The notes: generated by a model not told the origin, from the sequence alone. Positions 1 through 7,303 are shown, counted from the stretch's first letter. The stretch is DNA of 7,853 bases from Candidatus Methanoperedentaceae archaeon (GCA_013331375.1 DUGO01000240.1:7121-14973); one strand, 5' to 3'. Made by a program: numbers and translations.

Positions 1-1112
1 TCACAAGAGCCATGATAGACACAGGTGAGAAGATCGAGTTCGATGCGCATCCCGTGATGGACAAGCACAGCATCGGCGGCGTACCCGGGAACAAGATATC
101 CCTGCTGGTTGTCCCCATAGTGGCTGCCAGCGATCTCCTGATACCCAAGACCAGCTCGCGCGCAATAACAGGAGCGGGAGGCACTGCAGATCTGATGGAG
201 GTACTTGCGCCAGTTGATTTCTCAGCATCCGAGATCAAGCAGATAACGGAAAAGGTCGGCGGAGTTATCGTTTGGGGCGGGGGTACGAACATCGCACCCG
301 CAGACGACAAGCTGATACGCGTGGAATATCCGCTGTCCATAGACCCCCACTGCCAGCTTCTAGCATCGATAATGGCAAAGAAGGGCGCTGTGGGAGCTGA
401 TTGTGTCGCCATAGACCTGCCGGTCGGCGCCGGGACAAAGATAGCCGACCCGGCTGAGGGCAGGAAGCTTGCACGGGAGCTTATAGATCTCGGTGAGCGG
501 CTTGGCATGAGCGTTGAGTGTGCCATGACCTACGGCTCGTCGCCTGTGGGCAGGACAATAGGACCAGCTCTTGAGGTGAGGGAGGCGCTCAAGGTGCTTG
601 AGACCATGGAGGGACCGAACAGCCTCATCGAGAAGAGCACGTCCATAGCAGGCATACTGCTCGAGATGGGTGGAGTAGCCATAAAAGGGCAGGGCAAGGA
701 AAAGGCACTGGACATCCTGAGGTCAGGCAGGGCTCGCGCAAAGCTCCTTGAAATCATCGAGGCACAGGGCGGCGACCCGAAGGTGACGCATAATGACATA
801 GCGGTAGGGTCGCACAAAGCTGATATTCTCTCTCCTGCAGACGGCTATGTCGTGGAGTTCGATAACAAGCGCCTTGTGGAGATAGCGCGGATAGCTGGCG
901 CGCCTGCGGACAGGGGTGCAGGCTTGTGGCTGCATCGTAAGAAGGGCGAGCTGATCAAGAGAGGCGAGCCTCTGCTCACGATATTTGCAGAAAAGGACTG
1001 GAAGCTCACGAATGCGCTTGGAGCAGCCCAGAAGACGCTCCCAATGATCGTTGAGGGGATGCTGCTTGAGAGGATGCCGGGGCTGCGGGAGATGCCGGTA
1101 ACGCACATATAG
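1..1112 (+). CDS. deoA: AMP phosphorylase, 5'-truncated by window edge
   Basis: The enzyme phosphorolyses AMP (and other NMPs) to the free base plus ribose-1,5-bisphosphate. In archaea that product is isomerised to ribulose-1,5-bisphosphate for type III RubisCO. About 369 residues are visible. The reading frame is open to the left edge (codons for T-R-A precede the first Met at base 12), so the start lies outside the window. The family is usually about 500 residues, so roughly 135 N-terminal residues are missing. Visible motifs are [11 protein letters not shown] just after the left edge, [18 protein letters not shown], and [18 protein letters not shown] followed by SIDPH. These are hallmarks of the thymidine/AMP phosphorylase family, with the archaeal AMP form favoured over bacterial DeoA. 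The C-terminal alpha/beta domain is complete and ends in TAG. The next gene follows after 37 bp and has its own TATA element. The family is secure; the AMP-versus-thymidine choice rests on recalled motif similarity. Confidence 0.93.
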   Translation, partial: TRAMIDTGEKIEFDAHPVMDKHSIGGVPGNKISLLVVPIVAASDLLIPKTSSRAITGAGGTADLMEVLAPVDFSASEIKQITEKVGGVIVWGGGTNIAPADDKLIRVEYPLSIDPHCQLLASIMAKKGAVGADCVAIDLPVGAGTKIADPAEGRKLARELIDLGERLGMSVECAMTYGSSPVGRTIGPALEVREALKVLETMEGPNSLIEKSTSIAGILLEMGGVAIKGQGKEKALDILRSGRARAKLLEIIEAQGGDPKVTHNDIAVGSHKADILSPADGYVVEFDNKRLVEIARIAGAPADRGAGLWLHRKKGELIKRGEPLLTIFAEKDWKLTNALGAAQKTLPMIVEGMLLERMPGLREMPVTHI

Positions 1113-1119
1113 GGTCAGT

Positions 1120-1127
1120 GATATATA
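1120..1127 (+). promoter_or_regulatory. TATA box of the DUF4139 gene
   Basis: GATATATA lies about 26 nt (centre to ATG) upstream of the start at 1150, the usual archaeal distance between TATA box and transcription start. Transcription would begin at or next to the ATG and give a leaderless mRNA. A GGAG at 1131-1134 sits 15 nt before the ATG, too far for a normal Shine-Dalgarno site. Confidence 0.6.
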
Positions 1128-1149
1128 CCAGGAGTGCTTCTTATTTATC

Positions 1150-2613
1150 ATGGTCTCTAAGAGGGCTATCGCCACAGGGATGCTCGTTCTGATGGCGGCG
1201 GCTTTCATTTATGTGTTCGCCATCCAGAGCCCCGAACCTTCTGGAAATATAAATATCGCTGGCTATGCGAGCGTGGCTTCAAGAGATGCTGCTTCTGCGC
1301 TGCTCTCGACCGCAAGCGCTGCTGAAAGTACCGAGAAGGAGAGCACAGAGGTAACAGTATATAACCAGAACATAGCGCTCGTGAAGGAGACGAGGAGCGT
1401 AAAGCTGGAGAAGGGTTACAACACTGTCAGGTACGTGGATGTGGCCTCGCTGATTGACCCGACCTCAGTCCTGTTCTATGACCTGAGCCAACCTGATACC
1501 GAAGTGCTGGAGCAGAACTACGAGTACGATATAGTCAACAGGGAGAAGCTTCTCAGCAAGTATCTGGACAGGGACATCACGATAACATCCGGTAACGTGA
1601 CCTACACGGGAAAGCTTCTCGGCACAGGCGGCGGCATTATTCTTGAGACCAATAGCGGCGTCATTACCCTTGACAGGGCTGATAAGATAGAGTTCCCGGA
1701 TGCTGCGGGACTGCTCACGAAGCCCACGCTCGTGTGGTACCTGCAAACCGATTCGGCGGGGGAGCACAGGATACAGACTACGTATCTTACCAACGGGATG
1801 AACTGGAATGCAGACTACGTGCTGAAGGTCGGCAGGGACGATTCGGCTGGAGACCTCAAGGGCTGGGTCACTGTGGATAACAGGGCAGGCACCTCGTATC
1901 CCAATGCGAAGCTCAAGCTGGTTGCAGGCGACGTCAACATGGTCTATGCTCCAAAGGGTTTTGAAGCCTACCGGTACCCGACACCCGTGGCGACGGCAGC
2001 CGCTTACGGCACAGGATTTGTTGAGAAGCCTCTTTTTGAGTACCACATATATTCGCTGGGCAGGAAGACAGATATCGGCAGCAACGAAATCAAGCAGATA
2101 TCCCTGCTTCGCTCTGACGGAGTGAAGCTGAAGAAGGAGCTTGTGTACGATGGAGCATACTACGGCGACAAAGTGAGGGTAATGCTTGAATTCGCAAACT
2201 CAGAGTCGAACGGGCTTGGCGTGCCCCTGCCAGGAGGGAGGGTGCGTGCGTATAAAGAGGATACCGACGGGCAGCTCCAGTTCCTTGGCGAGGATTCCAT
2301 CGACCACAAGCCGAAAGACGAGAAGGTAAGGGTGCACATCGGAGATGCCTTTGACGTCGTGGGCACGCGCACGCAGACCGATTACAGGAAGCTCGGTGAG
2401 AACGCGTATGAGTACAGCTTCAAAATCGAGCTCCGCAACCATAAGACGGAAGCTGTTGACGTGACCGTGGTCGAGCACCTGCACGGGAGCTGGAGGATAA
2501 TTTCCAGCTCTGATGCGTACACGAAGAAGGACGCGAACACCATTGAGTTCTCAGTGAATGTCGGGGCGAACGCCACAAGAGTCATAACATATACCGCTGA
2601 TATCGGCTACTGA
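1150..2613 (+). CDS. Secreted/membrane-anchored DUF4139 domain protein
   Basis: This 487-residue protein has a basic N-terminus and a hydrophobic stretch (residues about 6-24), a signal peptide or single anchor with no lipobox cysteine, so it should lie outside the cytoplasmic membrane. Residues 66-95 (EVTVYNQNIALVKETRSV) match the N-terminal strand region of DUF4139 proteins. The C-terminal hallmark is clear at about 354-405: GLGVPLPGGRVRAYKED, then QFLGEDSIDHKPKDE and GDAFDVVGTR. Residues 196-260 carry the family's YLTNGMNWNADYVL and NAKLKLVAGDVN segments. The beta-rich family has no established biochemical role. There are sequons at N149-V-T and N474-A-T, compatible with archaeal glycosylation but unproven. 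The ATG at 1150 is supported by the TATA spacing and by placing the signal sequence at the N-terminus. The stop overlaps the next start (TGATG), implying co-transcription. Confidence 0.88.
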   Translation: MVSKRAIATGMLVLMAAAFIYVFAIQSPEPSGNINIAGYASVASRDAASALLSTASAAESTEKESTEVTVYNQNIALVKETRSVKLEKGYNTVRYVDVASLIDPTSVLFYDLSQPDTEVLEQNYEYDIVNREKLLSKYLDRDITITSGNVTYTGKLLGTGGGIILETNSGVITLDRADKIEFPDAAGLLTKPTLVWYLQTDSAGEHRIQTTYLTNGMNWNADYVLKVGRDDSAGDLKGWVTVDNRAGTSYPNAKLKLVAGDVNMVYAPKGFEAYRYPTPVATAAAYGTGFVEKPLFEYHIYSLGRKTDIGSNEIKQISLLRSDGVKLKKELVYDGAYYGDKVRVMLEFANSESNGLGVPLPGGRVRAYKEDTDGQLQFLGEDSIDHKPKDEKVRVHIGDAFDVVGTRTQTDYRKLGENAYEYSFKIELRNHKTEAVDVTVVEHLHGSWRIISSSDAYTKKDANTIEFSVNVGANATRVITYTADIGY

Positions 2614-3071
2614 TGCGCTGTATAGCTGACAGGATGCTTGGCAGGCTTGCGCGCTGGCTGCGCCTGCTGGGAAATGATACCCTTGGCTCAGCGCCGGATG
2701 AGGATGACGATATGCTGCTCGCCAGGGCGCTGTCCGAAAAGCGCGTGCTGCTCACGCGGGACGGGCATCTTGCGAACAGGGCTAAGAAGGCTGGCGCGGA
2801 TGTATATCTTGTCAAATCCACGGATATCGAGCAGCAGCTTGGTGAAGTATGCTCGCATTTCGGGCTGGATATCAGGGCAGTGATGGACAGGTGCACGCTC
2901 TGCAACTCGATGCTTAGAGCGGCGGCGCCTTCTGAAGCAAGGGATTACGTGCCTGCCGGGATAAAGGAGCTCTGGGTGTGCGATACATGCGGGCAGGTGT
3001 ACTGGGAGGGGTCGCATATGGATAATATCATGAGCAGGGTGGAGAGGCTGCGGGCAAAATCGCACATTTGA
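2613..3071 (+). CDS. Mut7-C family PIN-like RNase domain protein with zinc ribbon
   Basis: This 152-residue stand-alone Mut7-C protein is named after the C-terminal domain of C. elegans Mut-7. The N-terminal part has the family start ADRMLGRLARWLRLLGND and the segment RVLLTRDGHLANRA. D6, an acidic cluster at 29-33 and D50 are likely PIN-like metal ligands. The C-terminal part is a zinc ribbon: C94-x2-C97-N, then C123-x2-C126-G followed by VYWEGSH (129-135). Length is normal for archaeal versions and no key residue seems lost. It is predicted to be a cytoplasmic RNA-cleaving or RNA-binding protein; the substrate is unknown. Its ATG shares one base with the DUF4139 stop (TGATG), so translation is probably coupled, although the partner is predicted to be extracytoplasmic. 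Family assignment is strong; nuclease activity is inferred. Confidence 0.88.
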   Translation: MRCIADRMLGRLARWLRLLGNDTLGSAPDEDDDMLLARALSEKRVLLTRDGHLANRAKKAGADVYLVKSTDIEQQLGEVCSHFGLDIRAVMDRCTLCNSMLRAAAPSEARDYVPAGIKELWVCDTCGQVYWEGSHMDNIMSRVERLRAKSHI

Positions 3072-3074
3072 TAG

Positions 3075-3087
3075 AAAAACCCTTATC
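3075..3087 (+). promoter_or_regulatory. Probable BRE/TATA element of sucCD
   Basis: A-rich AAAAACCCTTATC sits with its TTAT centre about 28 nt upstream of the sucC ATG at 3113, the position expected for an archaeal BRE plus TATA element. No Shine-Dalgarno sequence is visible between it and the ATG, so sucC is probably leaderless. The match to a TATA consensus is weak. Confidence 0.4.
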
Positions 3088-3112
3088 CCGCCGCACATGA
3101 ATATTCCTTACA

Positions 3113-4210
3113 ATGAAGCTCTACGAGTTCGTGGCAAAGCAGCTGTTCAGGAAATACGGCATAGCCACGCCCGAAGGTGAGGTCGCAGACACGCCTGAGA
3201 GCGCAGCGCAGATAGCAGGCAGGCTCGGGCGCGCTGTGATAAAAGCCCAGGTGCTGACAGGCGGTAGGGGCAAGGCGGGCGGGATTGCACCCGTCACCCA
3301 GAGCAATGCGCTTGAGACCGCAAAAAGGATACTTGGAATGAGCATCCGCGGGCTTCAGGTAAGAAAGCTGCTTGTCGAGGAGGACAAAAGCCCGGAAAAA
3401 GAGCTGTACCTCGGCATCACGATAGACAGGGGAAAGCGGCGCCCGGTCCTGATAGCAAGCCGGCTCGGCGGGGTTGACATCGAGGAGGCTGCGCGGAAGG
3501 CGCCGGGCAGTATAATTCGGACGCACATCGACCCGCTTGCAGGGCTGTTCGACTACCAGGTGCGCACAGTGTCGAGAAGGCTCGGGACTGATGTCGGTGA
3601 TGTCGCATTCAGGCTATATCGCCTTTTCATAGAGCGCGACTGCACGCTCGCTGAGATAAATCCTCTGGGGGTGGTGGCGGACGGCTCCCTCTGCGCGCTT
3701 GATGCGAAAATAACGGTTGACGACAGCGCGCTCTTCAGGCAGCCGTTCATGGAAGAGGAGTCGGGTTCCCCTGAGGCTATTGCGAAAAAGCACGGGATGA
3801 GCTATGTGGCGCTCGACGGCAATATTGGCTGCATCGTTAACGGAGCCGGGCTTGCCATGGCATCCATGGACCTGATAAAAGGCTTCGGGGGCGAGCCGGC
3901 TAACTTCATGGATGTCAGGGGAGGCGCAGGCGCAGAAGATGTTGCAGATGCGCTTTCGATTGTGACTTCCAACCCAAATGTCAGGGCTGTGCTGGTAAAT
4001 ATCTTCGGTGGCATAACAAGATGCGATGAAATTGCAGTCGGCATACGGGATTTCCGGAGGCGCATGGACATCCGGCTGCCCGTGGTAGTGAGGCTCACTG
4101 GCACCGGGGAAGCAGAGGCAAGACGCTTGCTTTTGAGTACAGGAGTGATAGCAGCAGACTCATCCGAGGATGGCGCAAGGCAGGTGGTGGCTCTTGCTCA
4201 TCAGCCGTGA
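3113..4210 (+). CDS. sucC: Succinate--CoA ligase (ADP/GDP-forming) subunit beta
   Basis: This is the ATP-grasp subunit of succinyl-CoA synthetase, which binds the nucleotide and succinate and works with SucD: succinyl-CoA + NDP + Pi = succinate + CoA + NTP. At 365 residues it is slightly shorter than the usual 370-390. The start MKLYEFVAKQLFRKYGI is the family start. Other landmarks are KAQVLTGGRGKAGG (44-57), GGVDIEEAA (119-127), EINPL (181-185) with N183 and ALDAK with D197 (the spacing of the Mg ligands N199/D213 in the E. coli enzyme), LDGNIGCIVNGAGLAMASMD (234-253), and VNIFGGITRCD (295-305). One oddity is position 269: the normally invariant DVGGGA loop reads DVRGGA. The gene overlaps sucD and is presumably co-transcribed with it. 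In methanogen-like archaea SucCD can serve a partial TCA pathway; nucleotide specificity cannot be read here. Confidence 0.95.
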   Translation: MKLYEFVAKQLFRKYGIATPEGEVADTPESAAQIAGRLGRAVIKAQVLTGGRGKAGGIAPVTQSNALETAKRILGMSIRGLQVRKLLVEEDKSPEKELYLGITIDRGKRRPVLIASRLGGVDIEEAARKAPGSIIRTHIDPLAGLFDYQVRTVSRRLGTDVGDVAFRLYRLFIERDCTLAEINPLGVVADGSLCALDAKITVDDSALFRQPFMEEESGSPEAIAKKHGMSYVALDGNIGCIVNGAGLAMASMDLIKGFGGEPANFMDVRGGAGAEDVADALSIVTSNPNVRAVLVNIFGGITRCDEIAVGIRDFRRRMDIRLPVVVRLTGTGEAEARRLLLSTGVIAADSSEDGARQVVALAHQP

Positions 4211-5057
4211 CACCCGAGTCATCGTTCAGGGCATGACAGGCAAAGCCGGCTCTTTCCAGGCAAGACAGATGCTGGAATTCGGAACTAACATAGTGGCTGG
4301 CGTCTCGCCCGGGAGAGGCGGGGAAGAAGTCCACGGCGTCCCTGTATTCGATAGTGTGGAAGAGGGCGTGGCAGAAACGGGTGCCGATGCGTCAGTGATA
4401 TTCGTGCCTGCCAGGTCCGCGGCTGATGCCCTGTTCGAGGCGGATGATGCTGGAATTGGACTTGTCGTATGCATTACGGAGGGCGTGCCTGTAAAGGATA
4501 CTATGCGGGTGTGCAGGTATTTCGAGGGCAGGGCAAGGCTCATAGGTCCGAACTGCCCGGGCATCACGGTTCCCGGTGAGTGCAAGATAGGGATAATGCC
4601 CAACGGCATCCATCTTCCTGGCAGGGTTGGCGTTGTGTCCCGCAGCGGCACGCTAACCTACGAGCTTGTGGAGCTGCTGACCAGGAACGGCATAGGGCAG
4701 AGCACGTCCATAGGCATCGGGGGCGACCCCGTTCCAGGGATGTCGTTCCTTGATGCACTTTCGCTTTTCGAAAAAGACGAAAAGACGGATGCAGTGTTGC
4801 TTGTGGGCGAAATCGGCGGGACATCGGAAGAAGATGCAGCCGGATTTATTCATAAGATGAGCAAGCCGGTCATTGCATACGTGGTAGGCATCACGGCACC
4901 GCCTGAGAAGACAATGGGGCATGCCGGCGCCATCATTTCGGGCAGGAGCGGGACAGCACAGGACAAGATATACGCGCTTGAGAAAGGCGGGGCTATGATT
5001 GCGAGCGGTCCAGGTGACGTTGTGGAAAAAGTGAAGCGCACCCTTGCGAAAAACTGA
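4194..5057 (+). CDS. sucD: Succinate--CoA ligase subunit alpha
   Basis: This is the CoA-binding, transiently phosphorylated subunit of succinyl-CoA synthetase. Landmarks are DTRVIVQGMTGKAGSF (the Rossmann CoA-binding start), GPNCPGI, SRSGTLTYE, GIGGDPVPGMSFLDAL, GEIGGTSEEDAA, and the phosphohistidine segment MGHAGAIISGRSGTAQDK. The active His is residue 243 from the TTG start (251 from the upstream ATG). I chose TTG at 4194 because the protein then begins (M)LISRDTRVIVQG, lining up with the family, and an AGGTGG at 4182-4187 sits 6 nt before it. The alternative ATG at 4170 adds eight poorly conserved residues (MAQGRWWL) and has no well-spaced ribosome site. Overlap with sucC is 17 nt, or 41 nt from the ATG, which indicates translational coupling. 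Length of 287 residues is typical. Product certain, start moderately sure. Confidence 0.94.
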   Translation: MLISRDTRVIVQGMTGKAGSFQARQMLEFGTNIVAGVSPGRGGEEVHGVPVFDSVEEGVAETGADASVIFVPARSAADALFEADDAGIGLVVCITEGVPVKDTMRVCRYFEGRARLIGPNCPGITVPGECKIGIMPNGIHLPGRVGVVSRSGTLTYELVELLTRNGIGQSTSIGIGGDPVPGMSFLDALSLFEKDEKTDAVLLVGEIGGTSEEDAAGFIHKMSKPVIAYVVGITAPPEKTMGHAGAIISGRSGTAQDKIYALEKGGAMIASGPGDVVEKVKRTLAKN

Positions 5058-5104
5058 TGCAGTTTCCCGCAGTTCGGTCAGCTCACTCTGGCTAAAGCGA
5101 AATC

Positions 5105-5125
5105 ATTAATATCATTGACAATGAT
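5105..5125 (+). promoter_or_regulatory. TATA-like element with adjoining 15-bp palindrome
   Basis: ATTAATAT (5105-5112) is a plausible TATA element for the membrane-protein gene, placing transcription start near 5135 and leaving a leader of about 24 nt. It overlaps a perfect inverted repeat, ATCATTG-A-CAATGAT (5111-5125), with a further ATCATT copy at 5102-5107. A dyad between TATA box and start point is a common repressor position in archaea. No factor is identified. Confidence 0.4.
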
Positions 5126-5158
5126 GAGGAAATCCTGAGCCAAGATGAGAGTGGAAGC

Positions 5159-6862
5159 GTGAGGATATACACCGCGCCAAACAAATCAGGGAACAGACGT
5201 TCATTCACGGTTCTTCTTGCGATGCTGCTCGTCCTTATTCCTGCAGGAGCTACATCCGCCGCATCGAAAGAGGACGCGCTGGTGATGTCTGCCGGTGATA
5301 CATGGAGCCCCGGGGATGGTTGGAGCATTACTTTGAGGTCAATCACTGTGCAGGATGACACACGTTCCACCGTCTTTTTCGTTGCGCGTTCCACTGGCGG
5401 AAGAGAGGTCACAGCCTACGAGCAATCGGTCGCTGAAGGAGAGACGCTTCTGGTAGGCAGCCTGAGCGAGCTCGGCATACAGATGTCCGCTTCTGGTAAC
5501 ACTGGCAATACTCTGGATGGTACACATTCAAATTACTACAATTACGTGTTCGAAAGGAATTACATCCCAGCAACTGACAGTTATAACTACACGGGAATCT
5601 ACAGGGAATTCCTCAAGGGCTATGTATCCATAGATAAAATATCGGCCTGGGAAAACGGAAGCGTCAGGCTCAGGTACCGGGATGCCTGGGAGGAACAATC
5701 CCTTTCGCCCGGAGATTCATTGGACATCGGAGAAGGCTGGAAGGTAATGGTCAGCTCAATAGACGCCAGTTCGGGGACGGCTTCTGTCACCGCCTCATTC
5801 AACATCCTTGACCACGCTGTCAGGGAAGATAGATATACCTTGCCCGAAGGCGGATACTACATAGTGCCAAACACGGACTACCAGACTTTTGCCAGCATGT
5901 ATTTCCAGCCTGCCTCATCCCAGGACTATGAATACTACAGGAAATACGTCAAGGGCGCGGTCATAATCGGGAAAATATCCGCTTCTTCGGGAAGGGTGGA
6001 CATCCTTTATACTGAGTCGCCGTTCCGGAGTGCGTCCTCGCAAAAAGATTTCTCGCCCTCATCGTTCGCGGCGCCCGCTGCTGTCGCGCTAGGCACTACT
6101 GCCATGGTCGGCGCAGCAGCCACGGTATCGGGCGGCTCGGCATTCAATGTGTTGAGCCTGTGGCTGCAGAAGCTTGAGGTAATGCTCATCGAGCTGCTGA
6201 AGCTCGGAGGCAAGTCCGCGTTCGATGATGTGGAAGAAAAGTTACTGGCTGGAAAGATATCCGAAGATACACTTGCGAAGCTCCAGTACAGGAGCGACCT
6301 CGCCAGGCTTGTGCTGGCAGGAGTGGTGCTGTTCCTTGCTTTTGACATAAGTTTTGATTTGTTCTCCACGAATATCCGGGACACCTACCAGATGGACCCA
6401 ATTATATTCTTTGTGATACTGGCTGCATTTGCGGTCGTGGCTGAGGTCGGTCATGACCTTGCAATAAAACTGGCGCTGCGCAGCACGGGAGGCAAATCCA
6501 CGTTCAGGCTTTCGCTCATCGGTATCCCGATGACCCTTCTGTCGGGATTGCTCGGGTTTGTCATCACCGCAGCCGGCGGGACGAAGATACTCCGGGTATT
6601 TGAGAGCGGGCGGCGGGGGGCTACGGTTGCGGCATGCGGCGCGCTCTTCAACCTTGTGCTGGGCGCCGTGCTACTGTACATTGGCATCGCGTATCGGATG
6701 AGTTGGCTGGCTTTCGCTGGAGCCATGCCTAACCTTGCGAATGCGGCGTTCTCTATGTTCCCGACATATCCTTTCGAGGGCAGGAGGGTGGTGCGGGGCA
6801 GCAGGCTTGTCTGGGGGCTTGTGTTTTTCACTTCAATGATGTTCTATGTGTATGCGATGTGA
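5159..6862 (+). CDS. Membrane protein: duplicated extracytoplasmic domain plus degenerate M50 (site-2 protease-like) domain
   Basis: This 567-residue protein starts with a signal sequence (basic N-terminus, hydrophobic 15-30, AASA near 32-36). Two related ectodomain repeats follow. Repeat 1 begins GD-x4-G-x-GW at 46-55 and ends YREFLKGYVSIDKIS (148-162). Repeat 2 begins with the same pattern at 185-194 and ends YRKYVKGAVIIGKIS (260-274). They loosely resemble methanogen S-layer domains. A charged helical linker (about 335-380, with KLLAGKISED) leads to some five or six hydrophobic segments (about 383-400, 413-427, 450-472, 488-512, 515-533, 547-565). This region resembles archaeal M50 proteases, but HExxH reads AEVGH (428-432) and the usual N-x2-P-x2-P-L-D-G reads S-M-F-P-T-Y-P-F-E-G (532-541). 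It may be a pseudoprotease. The GTG start is the only in-frame start near the signal sequence. Function is unknown. Confidence 0.72.
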   Translation: MRIYTAPNKSGNRRSFTVLLAMLLVLIPAGATSAASKEDALVMSAGDTWSPGDGWSITLRSITVQDDTRSTVFFVARSTGGREVTAYEQSVAEGETLLVGSLSELGIQMSASGNTGNTLDGTHSNYYNYVFERNYIPATDSYNYTGIYREFLKGYVSIDKISAWENGSVRLRYRDAWEEQSLSPGDSLDIGEGWKVMVSSIDASSGTASVTASFNILDHAVREDRYTLPEGGYYIVPNTDYQTFASMYFQPASSQDYEYYRKYVKGAVIIGKISASSGRVDILYTESPFRSASSQKDFSPSSFAAPAAVALGTTAMVGAAATVSGGSAFNVLSLWLQKLEVMLIELLKLGGKSAFDDVEEKLLAGKISEDTLAKLQYRSDLARLVLAGVVLFLAFDISFDLFSTNIRDTYQMDPIIFFVILAAFAVVAEVGHDLAIKLALRSTGGKSTFRLSLIGIPMTLLSGLLGFVITAAGGTKILRVFESGRRGATVAACGALFNLVLGAVLLYIGIAYRMSWLAFAGAMPNLANAAFSMFPTYPFEGRRVVRGSRLVWGLVFFTSMMFYVYAM

Positions 6863-6877
6863 GACAGGACAACCTAC

Positions 6878-7303
6878 TTATTTTCCATGCTCGTTCAAAT
6901 ACTTGGTTATTTTCGCAATAAACTCATCAAAATCCCCAAGGTTCTCGTTCAGGAATTCATAGGACAGCCCCTCATCAATCCCGGCATATCTGTGCACCAG
7001 AATATTCCTGAATCCCTTCATTGATTTCAGCTTTGATTTCATTTTTTCGTCAAAAACGCCATTTTTCACAAGAATATCGAGAATATCAGTGTCAGAGCGT
7101 GGCATTCCAAGTCTCTGGTCTGTATTGATAATCGCGCATATGTCAAATACACTCTCAATGCAGAACTCTATTCGCTTGTACATGCCGTCTTTGACCAGCC
7201 CAAGCGACTCAAACTCCGGAAGGCTTTCAGGCAAATTATCCCTCAATATTTCCAGACTCTCCTGAATTTCAGCAATTTTCTTCCGGATTATCTCAGTCCT
7301 CAT
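6878..7303 (-). CDS. hepT: HEPN domain RNase toxin, HepT (DUF86) type
   Basis: This 141-residue, all-helical HEPN protein carries the diagnostic R-x4-H-x-Y motif as GFRNILVHRY, with R99, H104 and Y106. In studied HepT toxins the Arg and His make the RNase centre and the Tyr is the residue AMPylated by the partner MntA. All three are intact, so it is predicted to be active and silenceable. Other family features are IEFCIESVFDICAIIN (about 45-60) and the ILDILVKNGVFDE stretch (about 74-86). Its ATG overlaps the stop of the nucleotidyltransferase gene in an ATGA, giving translational coupling. Its 3' end lies 15 bp from the end of the convergent membrane-protein gene. The gene is visibly AT-richer than its neighbours to the left, which suggests acquisition. 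Whether it acts in plasmid maintenance, phage defence or stress cannot be read from the sequence. Confidence 0.92.
   Translation of the reverse strand: MRTEIIRKKIAEIQESLEILRDNLPESLPEFESLGLVKDGMYKRIEFCIESVFDICAIINTDQRLGMPRSDTDILDILVKNGVFDEKMKSKLKSMKGFRNILVHRYAGIDEGLSYEFLNENLGDFDEFIAKITKYLNEHGK

Noticed and set aside
723..1208. A 161-codon minus-strand open frame spanning the AMP phosphorylase end and the next gene start
   Set aside because: It overlaps two well-supported genes and the TATA element between them, and its translation has no family features.
1465..2046. A 193-codon open frame on the minus strand inside the DUF4139 gene
   Set aside because: It lies wholly within a gene with clear family motifs, shows no recognisable domain, and reads as a GC-driven shadow frame.
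4226..4651. A 141-codon minus-strand open frame within sucD
   Set aside because: It is antisense to strongly conserved sucD sequence, with proline/serine-rich low-information translation typical of a shadow.
5058..5104. tRNA or small RNA gene after sucD
   Set aside because: No cloverleaf, T-loop (GTTCRANNC) or conserved stem is found; the region is short and unstructured apart from the dyad further on.
5111..5125. The palindrome as a transcription terminator of sucD
   Set aside because: The arms are AT-rich and only 7 bp, no T-tract follows, and archaeal termination relies mainly on T-runs, so an operator reading is preferred.
6863..6877. Bidirectional terminator between the convergent genes
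   Set aside because: The gap is only 15 bp, with no stem-loop. A TTATTTT at 6877-6883 could help rightward termination but is too weak to call.
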